Below, piece by piece: positions 44,805 to 57,612 of a DNA stretch of 64,000 nucleotides. The notes under the pieces are model-generated. The model saw only the letters and a list, made by a program, of their open reading frames with translations. It had not been told where the DNA came from and made no database searches. The position numbers and the translations under genes are program-made. The DNA comes from Distichodus sexfasciatus (lineage: Eukaryota > Chordata > Actinopteri > Characiformes > Distichodontidae): the NCBI GenBank assembly GCA_032718565.1, contig JAVGVS010000311.1, positions 154,501 through 218,500 on the forward strand, written 5' to 3'. Position 1 is the stretch's first letter. Each line of letters starts with the position of its first letter.

Positions 44805-45180
44805 TGTTGAACAAATCTCTGTACCCCAAGTTTCTCCAGAGAGACTGTCCCTGTGATTACTGCGGAAAAATTAGGGTTAAAAGCCTTAAATGTAAATATT
44901 CTACAGGTTCAGGTCCCTCTTCTAGTTCCAACCCTTTTCACCAAAATTGGATACTAATGATTGAAATCTGGTGCTTGTCTTTTGACCAGCTCCAAACCCT
45001 TTTCAGATGCTCTTATCTGGAGTGTTTATCATTTTTCAGACGTCCGTATTCAGAGTGATTTTCATGTCCTAATAACATTCTCCTTGGAGCAATTTGGGGT
45101 AAAGGGTCATGCTTTTGGGCACAATAACAAAACTGGCTTTGAAGCCACAACCTCTTGCACTATTAGTGAGTATACTACCA
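44805..45180. mobile_element. Fragments of L2-tailed SINEs (S3-like) in both orientations
   Basis: 44815-44870 (TACCCCAAGTTTCTCCAGAG, AGACTGTCCCTGTGATTACT) is plus-oriented S3 tail. 45003-45150 (CAGATGCTCTTATCTGGAGT, TCTCCTTGGAGCAATTTGGG, GTAAAGGGTCATGCTTTTGG) is the reversed counterpart. Both are strongly diverged. Confidence 0.5.
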
Positions 45181-45489
45181 CTGCTATAACATTTGCACAA
45201 TTTTTGCTACTTATTTCCGCACAACCAAGGAACATTGAATGGACATATCACTGGTCACCTTCTAACTAACTGTATCTGCACAAATTATTGAAAATTATTG
45301 CACAATTTCCTGGTTCTCACTGCTGTGCGTATCTGCTGGCGTAAATGATAGTCGAACCTTTTAAAGAGATACTGTTTTTGTTAATAATTGGATATAGGGT
45401 ACTCATATTAAACTAGTAAACTAACCTCCTTCACATTAGAGATTATAAGTCCAATTTCTACTTGAGTTAATACTGCATCCAAATAGTCT

Positions 45490-45735
45490 CTCTTTCTACT
45501 TCTATATTGTAGTTCTAGTTTAAAGTTTATATTTAACTCTCAAATTCTAGTTTACAGTGTATATTTTATACTCTATTTATTTATTGTTTATTCCATGTGC
45601 CCTATTTGTTCTTTGTTCCTTGTTTCTTGTTGCACTGTGAAAGCTGCAGCCACGTTGTGTCGTCTCCCTGTACATCTGTACAATACATAGCAGAGATGAC
45701 AAAGTTTACTTTGGCTTTTGGCTTTGACTAGACCA
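45490..45735 (-). mobile_element. TCAAAGTCAAAG-ended element, second copy
   Basis: Ends GCAGAGATGACAAAGTTTAC and GGCTTTTGGCTTTGAC, the same terminus as at 34.87 and 12.84 kb. It supplies the uninterrupted sequence (AATACATAGCAGAGATGAC) for the site where the 34.9 kb copy carries an insertion. The left terminus is not clear. Confidence 0.5.
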
Positions 45736-45739
45736 CCAC

Positions 45740-48700
45740 CTCACTGACTACATGTTTAGTTTACAACATTTGACAAGGCCAGATGTAATGTTTGACACAA
45801 ATCAGAAAGTGATATTCAGTGTACAACATTTCACAAAAGTGTGCCAACGCCTATTTTGCATTTTTGTAGAAAAAAGTATCAACCTGTTTGTGGAACATCA
45901 GGAAAAATGATCTTTAGATGAGTTTGTCTTTCGTATATTGAAAAGCATGGACAGAGAAAGTGTGTATATGGGTGTACACCCTGCTGAGACTTTGCATAGC
46001 ATTCAAAAAAGGTCGGGATCTTGATTTAGTGGTTTGATGTGTGTTACAGGGTCAAAACCCGGCTTAAGCTATTCATACACTGCAGCTGACGCGTCAAACT
46101 CATCAAAACTGCAGCTGCCGCCATATTGAACACTCTGGCCGGCGGCAACAAGATCGAATCATTATAACGTCATCCGACTTCAGTAAGTATGAATTCACAT
46201 ATCTGAAAATCAGGCCAGTCCCGAGTAATGGTTGTGTGTGTGTGTGAGCTTTTTGTCTCATTATTTCAGTCTATTGTTGCAATATTATTGTGCATTGTGC
46301 AAAAAATCTTGCTGCAGTGCAGGAATGTAATGCGAATAAGTGATGATTAAAATTCGCGTCACGATAAAAGTTTTTGCTGCTTGATATTTACAAAACATTT
46401 ATTCACCGGTTCCGTTTTTTAAAAAGCCTGGTTTGATGTTATACGATTAGAAGTGCAATCTACAAGAGAGAAATCTGTCTGTTATAACATACTTTGCTCA
46501 GAATTCCTAGTAAAATATTTTGTCAACATATTTCCTATTTTTGTATACCGTCGCTGGAAATAGGTTCTGAACATCTAGATTCTAGAAAAAGTTTGATTTA
46601 ATTTTTGCACATTTAGCTATTCCAGTTGTTCGTTAAAGTTCTATATTGTTTAACATTTTATTATTTTCATATACAATTATATCTTATATAATTTATAATT
46701 GCAATGTAAAATTACAAAGTACAGTAGCCGTTTCTCCCCAGAAGCGGAGAAAGCGAGAGTGCATGTGAGCAGACAGTTTGCAGATATCAACTAGCCATCG
46801 TTTTTTCCCCTCCGTGAAGAGAAAATGTGGCTCGCTCATATCACTTAGCCCTGCTGCTCTCCCTTCTTTGGCTGTAATGTGAGGTCATAAAGTTCACACA
46901 GTTCAAATAAAAGGCTTGACAGTTTATCATCACCACCAATTGGATGATGATGAAACAACAGTAAGACAGATGTGATAGCTGAAAAAAGAAAAAAAAAAAA
47001 GGCTACCCGATAACAAGAAAAATGTGCTCTAAAATTCTGAGTGATGAAATAGGGCATTGTTGAGAAACTGTCAACCGGAAAAGCATAGCCGGACCAGCGT
47101 CGAACACTATCGGATTTTCAATCGGGCGGCAATTCAGTGAACTGTCATGTTCCTCTCGCCGCTGCGAATCTCTATGCTGGCTCGGGAGAAAGCCGCCCAG
47201 AAACGTGGTAACTTGCGCCCAAGCAAGTCAAAAATGTTTTGAATGTTAGGGTTTTCTCGAGGGCATGTTTCTGTTTCTGATATAGAGCTTCGAAGACAAT
47301 GAATTTTTGTACAGCTTTATGTATCCTCTTTTCTTGAAGCGGGAGCGAAGCAATGAAAGTGCCAAACTGATAAATTCCGATCATTTTGTCGAGAATGCAG
47401 ATCATATTTTTTCCACGACCGGTAGAAAGCAGTGCTGAATTTATGCAAGTCTGACAAACAAGCTCTTCTGAACAGCCTGCGTTCAATAAATGACTTGCAT
47501 TTTTCTGACCTTTTGTTTACAGACTGTAATGTCTTTTTCTGTACATGCAGTGCAAGAGTTGAGCAAAGAAATTGGACAAAGTACTGTAAAGCTCTCGCTT
47601 GATTGCTTTCTTCACATAGTAGACATTTGACACAGCAGCAAAACATTATAATATAATAAATATTTGGCTTGCGATGATAATCCTCAAACACGATTCAATT
47701 TAGTTTGGCAATGCACCCTGCATTTCCTGATGCAAGAAGATTTATAAATGGGCAGACACCAGATTATTTAATCGGGTATGTTTATCAATGTTTTTACTGA
47801 TACTCAGTATTTGGTCTCATAAGAAAGCACCACTTGATGTAATGATAACTGTATAAAACTTATTGATGCCTTGCAGTGACGTCACAAAACTGCCGCCATA
47901 GTGAGTACCGGGCATATCGAGTACTGCGCTTGTTTCCAATAAAAATCAGTACAGAATCTGCTCCAGACTGACAGATGTTTACCTGTCAGCTAACGTTACC
48001 TTTAAGGCGTTCACTTTAGTTATCAATGTTGTGGATATTTCTCATTTTGATGCCTGAGAACCTAAGAGATACAACGAAAAGGTCGCTATTACTGGATGTA
48101 TGCAGGGTGCGTCAGGCGATTTTCCATCAACTCGCATCTGCTGACACACTACCTGACTTGTCCCTTCCATGACATTTACATCTTCCTGCTACATAACCAC
48201 TCGTCATATAAGATATGGCATCTCAATGAGAGAAAAATCTTTTTGCTTCAAGATAAGTGGCCTTCTTTCTGCTAGTGCTGTCTAGCTGTTGTTAGCGCAG
48301 AAAAGGGTTAGGCTAGGCTAAGTTAAATCTCTAGAATTGTAGAGAGCAGGGGTGAATTAAGGTACTAAACTGAGGGATAAGCGGTGTACGAGTGATGTGA
48401 AGGCTGTTTAGTCTCGAGTAAACTATTTTTGGAATTATAAGAGGTGGGTGAACTAGCCTCCATGATGGCGAGCTCCTTAGTTGTTTACATGTGTATCAAA
48501 CTTATGTGGTCGTCTGTAAACACTTAACACTTTAAGTTTTATTTTAAGTGTGCCGTTTGGTTTGTAGTATTGATAGTTTTACTAACTTAAACTTTACTTA
48601 AGAATAGTTACTTTCTTTACAGCCATGGATATGCAGATTTATTGATAACTAAGTTGTTGAAATTCAGTGACGTGTTGCTTCTCATTGATTAACAGGCAGC

Positions 48701-50111
48701 CCAACTAAACAGCTTATTATTAGGCTGTGTAATGTAGTTGAATAGCTAGATAGACAGACCAGACACTTCATTTTGTTCACCGGATTTTGGCGATGTGAAG
48801 AGTCAGCTACCAAAGCATCATTGAATTTTTATATTGGCCCCTTGTGAGTGAGGGGCTGTGTCACAGAATCAATTGGAAAGCCACGTATTAGACATTCGAA
48901 CTGAACGTCATACGCATTTTTGATGTGTTTTGTAGCTGCGTTAGGTTGGGCGTTTCACTAGCTACTTAATAGCGTCGTTCCGCATTAAGTCGGGATTTTG
49001 ACTTAAAAATGTTGCATGCAGCGTTTGTTGACGCCACCCAGCGAACGCGCAGCCAGCCAAACGCCGGTGCTGAACACCTGGTGGTAGCTTTGAGTTGCTC
49101 CAGTGAGCAGAAAAAGCGGTCAAGGAGTTGATGCAAAACTCACCTGGCACCATGAGCCAGAAAACTCCTGAACCAGCAGGCGTCCGTAACGACGAAATTT
49201 CAAAACATGCGTCTGACAGCCAATCATTGTTGACATTGTGGCATACTGAGCAAATGCCAGCTGCTATGAAACATTTTATATGTAATAAAACATTCAAAGT
49301 GAGGCAGTAAAATGGTTGACAGAGCAGATTATCAATATACAGTAAATTAAGACAATGGTTGAAATATGGATGACATTACAGTGCAGATTTAAGAATTTCT
49401 CATTAATGAGTATTGAACATTCTTGTAGTATTAGGTTCTTGTTGGAGTCTCTTCCAGAATCATATAATTAGAAAAATCGCCAATACTGAGTGACCGGAGA
49501 CGTTGATTGCGCTATATCTTTGCATGTGTAAATGTCCTGGATTGCTGGAAGTTGGATGTGTGGATATTCATTGTAATGTGTAGGTGTTTCAAGATTCATG
49601 ATTGGAGATTCTGTATTTGTCACATACATCGTTATACAAGTACAACAAGAATTTAGAAATTAGAAGTTTACAGATTAAGTTAAGAATCTTACCGTAAACT
49701 AACAACTAACAACGAATAAAATCTATACATAAAAAATAGAAAATAAATATAATTTTTTAAATAGTTTTTTTGTATGCATTATGAGGCCCTGGCCAAGTGA
49801 CCTGCACAAGACAGACATATCACACCTATAGAAACTGCTGAGAATGAACTTCAGTGGACGTCATATGTGGTCTTAAGTCAACTAGCTCTTCAGTTTTGCT
49901 GACCGTATCTTTGTAAATCTCATCAATGTTGATGAACAGGACCACAATTCTGGTGTCCCCAGCAGTGCAGAGTGCAGGGTTGAATGAAACTGTGCAAGTA
50001 ATGTAAAGATGGGTTTTTAGGCCGCCTCATTGTTCCTATTGGTTACTGCTCAAATGTTATACTTTGCTTTGCCAGTGTTTATGTATATATATATATGATT
50101 ATGATTATTGC
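45740..50111. other. Long unassigned stretch
   Basis: More than 4 kb without a recognised gene or RNA. Two places share a CRE-like and GCCGCCAT motif (46087-46140, 47877-47915). Minus-strand frames at 47172-47691 overlap one another in different registers and show no family signature. 49611-49760 contains GTATTTGTCACATACATCGT, repeated at 53.66 kb, probably from a small dispersed repeat. Confidence 0.35.
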
Positions 50112-50245
50112 TGATATCCAAAGATAATGTCAAGTTACTTTAATGTATTGACACCAAAAAGTCAGTGAGGATTTATGCGATATCGTCTAAAACCCACACT
50201 TTGCCAGGCGTTTCCAAACTTTTAGAACATTGAAAAATAAAATAA

Positions 50246-50288
<43 letters not shown>

Positions 50289-50314
50289 TAGATAGATATA
50301 TATATAGATATATA

Positions 50315-50375
<61 letters not shown>

Positions 50376-50470
50376 ATCTATCTATCTATATATGTATATA
50401 TATATGTATTATCTATATGTCTATCTATATATCTATATATATACATACATATATACATATATACATATAT

Positions 50471-50501
<31 letters not shown>

Positions 50502-50631
50502 CTTTTTTTTTTCCTGCCCTCCAAAAGTTTGGAAACGCCACTGGGAAAGTGGGTTTGGACGATATCAACACTCCTATCCACTTTTGGTGTCAATACAGTA
50601 AAAGTAACTTGACATTATCTTTCAGATACCA
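50112..50631. repeat. Palindromic element with ~110 bp arms and TA/TG core
   Basis: The left arm (50112-50225) and right arm (50521-50631) are reverse complements with scattered mismatches. Shared words, read in the left sense, are AAGATAATGTCAAGTTACTT, GTATTGACACCAAAA, GATATCGTC and GGCGTTTCCAAACTTTT. The core (about 50244-50508) is a compound TA, TG and GATA microsatellite. The three Tyr/Ile-rich frames over the core are microsatellite translations. Confidence 0.9.
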
Positions 50632-50639
50632 ACAATGTC

Positions 50640-50950
50640 ATTTTTATTTTGATTACATAATAATGTAGCTCAACCACTTGACCTACTATATGGGAGAAAC
50701 TGGACCATATGATGTGTCCGTAAGTGTCCAACCAGTGTGTGAATCATATTTGGAGGCATCCTTTAAGCGCTCAGGAATAATATCAAGTTAAATATATCAA
50801 TGTTTGAATAGGCAGCAGCTTGGATGCTCCAGGCTGTAATGGCTTTACTAATAAGGTGGATATTTTGATGAATCTAAAATGTAAGTATTTTCTATGTATA
50901 AACTGTTTAATAAACAGTGCAACATTATCATAAATTAAAAAAGGATAAAA

Positions 50951-50988
<38 letters not shown>

Positions 50989-52090
50989 GACTTATTTTAA
51001 TTTTAAAGGCTCATTTAATCCTAAATTTACTTAAACTTGAAAAAGTTGACTAATGTGCAGAATCTTAATGCAGTGTACCTACGTGAAGCCACTAGATATA
51101 CTCCCATTGTGATTCATTAAGCAACCCTCCAATGGTTTCTAATATTTCTTCCAGTGGGGTTGAGCAGGATTTTTTTTCCCACTCCTTTACATACGTATAC
51201 CGACCAGTTAAGTGATAGGAGCGCTTGCAAACGTTTGTGCCTCTCCACTAATTAAATGGATTTTTAACATTCCGAAACAGAAAATGTGTTCAGTATGCTA
51301 GGGGTTCTCTTTTGCCTGACACAGTGTGAGATGAACAATTACAGGATTACCAGGCTGCAGTTGTCCTGGTCAATACACTTGCAAACCCCAGATCAATTAG
51401 GCAAATACTCCCACTCTCAGTGCAGCTGTGTTGCAAGTAAAACATTAGCTTTGCAATTTAACATTCAGTTAATTTCAAATGAGTTTTTGTGTGAATCAAC
51501 ATGTTTTAAATATATATAAACTAGCCATTTCTGCAGGGAATTGGTTGCTCAAAACTGTTGTGAAATAGTAGAACTCAGCCATTGCAATTAAAAATGAGCC
51601 AATGTTATTTATTACAAATGCAGAAGTGCTACAGTGATGAAGAAACTAAAGCACACATTTGATAAACGCTAAAGGCCAGCAGTGTAAAAGATCTTCTGAT
51701 CGAAAGTATTCTTTTCTTTTAATACAGTCGTTTTAGGTGAACAGGCGACCTCATTTGGTGCGCATATTAAGATGTGCCTAATTGGCTTCTATTATATTTA
51801 CATTAGCTTTTCATTGTTGGTTGGTTTGAAATCATTCATAAAACATCTGTAGAGTACTTTTCTGCTTATGGAATACTACGCTGTGCACACCGTCAGAAAA
51901 ACTCATTGACCCGATTTCATTTCGAAATGATATTAACATTGCAAACACTTGCGAAAACTGGCACAAAAAGTCATCAACACAAATGACAATTTTAGTGACC
52001 TGAAAATATGCTGATAGCGAGCCACAGAGATGGATTGGAAACTGGCTCCCCACCAACCCTACTATATATGAAAATAAAAAGTACATAATA
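50640..52090. other. Unassigned sequence with one GT/TA microsatellite
   Basis: A GT run followed by a TA run lies at 50951-50987. No gene recognised in the rest. Confidence 0.4.
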
Positions 52091-52091
52091 G

Positions 52092-52872
52092 TAAGTGAGT
52101 GATTATTTGTCATTGTGCACACAGCACAGCATAGCACACAGTGCACCACAACAAAATGTGACCCCTCTGCATTTGACCCACTCATTATGAGGAAGCTTGA
52201 TGGGCAATATGGTGGGCTTACATTGTGCGTTTTGGCCCATTTAGAGGCGATTTTACTGCTCGTCTCGACTATTTTGAGGGAGATCGGCCGGAGTTTCTGA
52301 CTTAATCGTGTGTCATGCATAAAATTGTGTAACAAATATACATCGCGGTATGATAACACCTCACAATAGCTCCCGATCAGCAATCGTATGGTCACTGGAA
52401 CAATCAAACCTGTTTGAAATCCTGGTAAGCCCCTAAATGAGGCCTTGGCACTGTTGAAGCAGTGCCGCAGGCGATTGCTCAACCTTTCTCTCTGCACTGC
52501 GCATGCAAACACAAATGGAAGTGAAATTTTAGACAAGACGGACAGCAAGGCAGCGCGTTCTTCTTCTGTTTATGTTGCAGTTCCGGATACAAGAGTCAGG
52601 TCGCGTCAGAGCATCGGGCCGTATAGTGTGACAATTTCGGATGATTCGGGAGCTGCGAGCTTTTAACCCCTGCGATTCACTCGTACAGTTTAAGCAGGAG
52701 CTGAACAACGCGACTGAAAAAATCGCACAGTGTATTCCCAGCTTAACAAGGGCAGTGACCAGGGACAGTACCTTGCTCATGAGTACCTCAGCGCTAACTG
52801 TCCGGTCTGGATCGAACCTTGACCTTCTGACCACAGGGGAACACCCTACCGTTACGCTAACTAACTGCACCA
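52092..52872 (-). mobile_element. tRNA-derived SINE (family S1), split by another element
   Basis: The tail half lies at 52092-52206 (GTGAGTGATTATTTGTCATT ... GATGGGCA) and the head half at 52741-52872 (GCTTAACAAG ... TACCTTGCTCATGAGTACCT, CACCCTACCGTTACGCTAAC). Joined, they follow the S1 order GGGCAGCTAACAAG found elsewhere. The reversed B-box reads GGATCGAACC. Confidence 0.85.
52214..52739. mobile_element. Inverted-repeat MITE M4 inside the SINE
   Basis: The ends GGGCTTACATTGTGCGTTTT and AAAAATCGCACAGTGTATTCCC are imperfect inverted repeats. Internal GATCGGCCGGAGTT and GCATCGGGCCGTAT words are CpG-rich. 526 bp, with no recognised transposase. The frames that cross it (51832-52548 and 52529-53002, minus) run into the SINE and are chance. 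The superfamily is not assigned. Confidence 0.75.
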
Positions 52873-53802
52873 AAAATGAAACCACTGGCAAACATATCAG
52901 TTGATCATGTGAGTTTAATATCTTATTTATTTGCTTCACTAAGGCATGGTACCCCCTATTACATGTAAAAGTTGTCTGTGTTTGGTTCCTAACAGCAATC
53001 ACCTTGTTTTCTCACTTTACTTTACCTCCTTACATAGTTTTGCTTCATAGCTACACAATTTTCAGCTCACTCACTACACTTGGCCTAGTGTGTTTCTTGT
53101 CATTAGCCAACTGTAACCCCTTTTTGTTCTTGCTGTGAGTTTAACATTATTTCAATAGCTGATAGTTGAACAGCCTGGTCAACTATAACCAGCTTAAACA
53201 TTTATAAAACCCTTATCATCTCTACATTTTTCTGCATGCAGGAATCACCCAGTTTCTTCTGGATTCTGCATGTCCAAAACAGGATATTGGCTATTATATA
53301 AATATTGTAACCATTCTAGTATAATTTGGAGGCTCGGTTAAGCCAAAAGGATGATCATCTTCAAAAAGCTCTCACTTTGGTTATACAGGAAGCTAATGAC
53401 CTGTAGCAACAAGCCTGTTAGCAAAGCTCCCCTCCGCATCTAATGCCCTGAGGGACAGGGACAATTCCAGAAAACACATGTAGACTTGCTGAGCAAAACT
53501 TATAACCTCGGCACACTGGTGCGACCTTGGACCAATGTGCCTGTGACCAGAGTAAAAAGCTGCAATGTGTTTCTCGAATCTGAGTTTGATAACAGAAAAA
53601 CAAAGCCGGGTTGTAAAACATTCCCGGGTGCCATGGAGCTTCATTCGAGATTCTTTATTTGTCAGATACATCGTTATACAAGTTTTATGTTATATAAGTC
53701 ATTAAACACTCCAAATACTGCATATTAAGACAGAATTTAGACAATAGAGTTAACAACATATTTTTCACTGTGCTATTATGCTTTTGTCGAAGAATGAACA
53801 AT
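52873..53802. other. Unassigned sequence
   Basis: Nothing recognised apart from a small dispersed repeat at 53645-53685 (TTCTTTATTTGTCAGATACA). Confidence 0.35.
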
Positions 53803-54413
53803 TGTGACCCTCCACGGCAAAACTAGTCACTTGTCGCAACGGAGGTTTCCGAAAAACAATTTCTATTTAGTGGAGTAATTACAGTTATTTGTTTTTAGTG
53901 TTATATAAACAGTGGAAGGTCCTATACTGTACTGTTGTAGACTCATTTAACTTACCTTTTCATCCTAAAAACATGACTTTCTTGGGTGAGGAATTCAATT
54001 CCAGCAGAATGTTAAGCGTTTCTGTTTTGACCTTCGCTCTACTCCAATATTTGCGATAAATCCTGCCCGTTGACGAAAATGATATTTCTACTCCGAATCG
54101 CATCTCCGTCTCGAGTTCGGTGTAACCTAATGCGGGTAGGCTATCCGTGTGGCTGTGAAGATGCGGCGAGGGATACCGTAATGCAAACAAAGCCGTGACC
54201 TGCTACTGGGGGTCTGTGAAACTACGTCGATAGTCAACTTCAAAGGCAGATTTCTCAAGATTTCTCACTTATTGACAGGAGAAACCGACTCATTTGAGCG
54301 TTGATATCTGTCATATATGTGGGTCCATTACGATATAGGTGTCGTTTTGAAGCTTGATTGTCGCCATTTTTGAAAATTTAGATAGTGACAAGTGGTTTTG
54401 GTGGAGGGTCACA
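53803..54413 (+). mobile_element. M1 element, copy C
   Basis: 611 bp from TGTGACCCTCCACGGCAAAA to GTGGTTTTGGTGGAGGGTCACA. Both ends carry the same change (CTCTGC to CCTCC), so the ends have stayed matched. The body shares AACAGTGGAAGGTCCTATAC, GGTAGGCTATCCGTGTGGCT and ATAGTCAACTTCAAAGGCAG. TA does not flank this copy. Confidence 0.85.
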
Positions 54414-55055
54414 TGTAAGCATACAATTCTTAAATAGCAGGTGGTGACATGGAAGCATGAAGTGACACGTTAGCACACCAGTTTTAAATAGCTTGTTGAT
54501 GACAGGCAGGAAAAGTTTACATGAATTTTTGTCTGATTAGGAACGTGGAAGTACTGGTGTCATGTCCCAGTTAAGAATGTGTGAGGATAGAAACTCCTAC
54601 TGCGTCTCTCTGTTTTGGCCATAATACTCCTAAGCGTTTGCCAGATTTCAGCAGCTCAAACAGACAGTTCCTGGGGTGAGATGAGTCTCTGATGATCTTG
54701 ATTGCTCTGCTCCTGAATCTCCTGTCTACTTCCATTAAGGACAGCATATGTTAGTGTGGGCATTGCTACTGTAAATAGCCGTCTCTGAGTGTGTTCACTG
54801 AACACTTTAAAAGTTATACTTTTGTTATAAGTTAAATTTGTTGGTGAATTTAAAACCATTAGTTACCACCTACAGTTTGTTTTAGCCATCTGTCAGTTCT
54901 CTTTTTGACCACAGAAATGTATTTGGGTGGACATCTGTAGGCTAAATGAGGCTGGCACAGGCCTGGTCATAAGAAAACCACATGAAAAAACACACTGCGG
55001 TGAAATCAGCATTGTCAAAATCTATCCCATGACCCCGATGAGTTTTAGAGTTCAG
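54414..55055. other. Unassigned sequence
   Basis: No gene recognised. The last 60 bp (CCCATGACCCCGATGAG) may be the end of a decayed S2 SINE. Confidence 0.35.
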
Positions 55056-55056
55056 A

Positions 55057-55091
55057 TAATGAATGAATGAATGAATGAATGAATGAATGAA
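55057..55091. repeat. (GAAT)n microsatellite
   Basis: Eight to nine GAAT units preceded by TTCAGATAAT, the pattern in which S2 SINEs end. Confidence 0.9.
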
Positions 55092-57239
55092 TGCATTGGA
55101 AACGTGTGTGTTCACAATTCTTCAGTCTCAATAACTATTTTCTACGCTGCTTAAATGTGTTTCTAGTGCTGACAGCTTCAAATGAAACAGAAACAATAAA
55201 AGATGAGTTGCAACAGCAAGTCCGTCATTTTTTCTGCGTGTGTGTAGGCTGGAAGCGGTCACCGGGCCTCAGAGACAAGTCATGATGATGAAATCGGAGT
55301 GTATATGTGTGTGTGAGTGTGTTTGTGTTCCCCTGTTCTACGAATCCTCTTGATCTCCATTTAATACCACCTACATGTGTGTGCGCACAATCTTCTGCCT
55401 TTTTTGTTTCCTTCTCATTTCTCCCAATTTACTTTTCTTCCTCTCTGTCTGATTCTCCTCAACTTTGTCCTTGCAGTCATCCTTCTTCTAGTCTCATCCT
55501 CCCTCCTTTGCTCCTCTCCACCTCTCCCTCTCCCTCTCCGCTCCCGCTCTCTCTTGAGGGCATGCACTTGTGTTAACCAACATTAGCGGCATCTGTTATT
55601 TCTGTATCCGTCAGATTTGGGCCATGACTAGCATCTCTGCACGCCCAACCGGGGCGGAGCCTGAGGAGGGAAACTAGGGGCGAATGAGGGGAAAGGGGGG
55701 GGGGGGCAGAGATAGAGGAGAGAGGGAGAGAAAGGGATGATCAGAGAAGAAGAATTGGACTAGATGGTGTGACGGAAATGGGAGAAGAGTGAGAAAGCCG
55801 GACTGATGGATGTTGCCTACCAGGAATAAGTACTTCCTTCGTTTTAATGAACATGAGCTCATGAGAGTCTTTATAGGTCGAAGATCAAAAAAAGTGGCTA
55901 AAACATTAACTCGAAACTGCCGAATTCCAGGCGCTGCAGCCAATATTTATAACAAAAGAGCAGCCAATTCATCTCCCAATCGTAAATCTGTCATTTTTTG
56001 CACAGCTTAATTGATCAATGTTTAATAAAAGATGAATATTTGATAAGTTCAAAATCATTTTGGTTTGCTTAGTCTTATCCTGGGTTTATCATGCTGCAAA
56101 GGTGACCAATATGGGTTTTCCAAATGTTTTGTGAATTCATAACTAGGGGACCAAGCACAAAGTATTTACACCCTATGATTCCTTTAGGCTCAGTCCCCAC
56201 TGACCCCAGTTAGGTTTTCAAGTTTGAATAATAGACTTGACAGATGAAATCAGGATAATCTTGGAAAAGTGAGTTATTTTGTGTCATGCCTACCATCAGT
56301 TTTTGGTTTAAATAAAAGTGTCAGCCATTGTATTAGTGCTTACTATTTGCCTGTTATTTGACATATTTGTGATTATTCTACCTGGTGAAGCAGTGTTGTC
56401 CAGTGATTCATTTTCAGTGTCCCATTCAAGCGCATGTCCTGAGTATTTGCTGTTGCAATTCAGGGTTTCTCATTAGTTTAATATGAACAATTGAATGCAA
56501 GTATACGCCCTGGCGTTTAAGTTGAACTGGGTTAAACAAAATTCCATTAAGCGTTCGCAGAACTACCCCATAGAATACCCCATTTTTCAGAGGCTCTGCC
56601 GACAGATTTTGCAGCCACTTGTGAGACATTCCATGAAGCAAATTAAGTGGATAAAAAGGTTTGGAGTTTATTCAGAAGAATACTTTGAATTTGCATTTAG
56701 TAGCGCTGTTCACTGTGGGGTCCAAGGGTGTCAGTGCAGTAGAAGGCCTGGGCATTTGAAGGGAGGCTAGCTCAGCATTTGAAGATCTAAAGGTTCCAGA
56801 CAACTTCTTCTTGATTATGTTGCTTTGTCCATTTACTTTTGAGCCTCTGGAAAATGGAGGAACTCTGTTGAAAATGGCGCTGCGATTTCTAAAAAGCATA
56901 ACCTTTGTTAACCCTTGGAAACTGAACTTCATTACATCTTCGTTGCTCAACTAGTATATGAATTGTGGCCATGTACACAAAGAAGTCGCATCCTTCATTT
57001 TGGAATAGAGAATAAGTCTACACCATGTTATATTTTACTGAAGATGATGACACATGGAATCTGAAAAAACACTACTTGGCCTTTTTTACGTCTAGATCCT
57101 GAAAACAGAAGCCCCAACGATAACTTCTGAAGCATTCCAATGGTATTTTGGGGGTGAGTTTCTGATTCTTTCAGCCTGGGAGAAACAAATAACATCCTAA
57201 AATCTGGAACCACCTTTACTTAAAAGAAGAGGAAGACAT
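55092..57239. other. Unassigned sequence
   Basis: 55390-55560 is pyrimidine-rich and 55695-55706 is a G run. 55840-56010 is complex and low-repeat, covering a 66-residue frame that I cannot assign. No gene can be supported. Confidence 0.35.
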
Positions 57240-57612
57240 GCATCAAGACTCTTTGCAGTACTGGCTCCTCAGCAGTGGAACCAGCTTCCCCTTGCCATCA
57301 AACTGCTGAGTCCCTTTGCTGTCTTCAAACGTCTTCTGAAGACACACCTGAGAGTATCTGGGGGACCTAATTACTGATGGCCCCACTGTTTACGTTGCTT
57401 TTTTCCCCTAAAAAAAAAAAAACCTAACGTATGTTCCTCTGTGACCTTTCATTTTTCTCGAACACATTTTTATTAAAGTATATAGCAAGTTGGCGATAAC
57501 TTGGTTTTAATGGCAGTTGATTTTAAATATAGCTTTATAGATGATAGAACAGTCATGGACTACAACGCTCTGGATAAGGGCATCTGCTAAATGCTTTAAA
57601 TGTAACTGTAAG
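57240..57612 (+). pseudogene. L2/CR1-type LINE 3' end with ORF2 C-terminal remnant
   Basis: 57240-57350 translates to words such as SRLFAVLAPQQWNQLPLAI and FAVFKRLLKTHL, the typical last residues of fish L2/CR1-type ORF2. After about 200 bp of untranslated sequence comes CGCTCTGGATAAGGGCATCT, GCTAAATGC and AAATGTAA, the 3' end that S3 SINEs share. 5'-truncated, so no reverse transcriptase domain remains. Confidence 0.75.

Noticed and set aside
47172..47691. Two overlapping minus-strand frames of 104 and 124 residues
   Set aside because: They lie in different registers over the same DNA, with no motif, splice context or family resemblance that I can see.
50314..50668. Tyr/Ile-rich frames
   Set aside because: TA/TG microsatellite translation within the palindromic element.
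51832..53002. 238- and 157-residue minus-strand frames
   Set aside because: They cross the split SINE and the inserted MITE, start and stop at arbitrary points, and show no family signature.
55810..56010. 66-residue basic frame
   Set aside because: Not recognised as any protein. It could be chance within a complex non-coding block.
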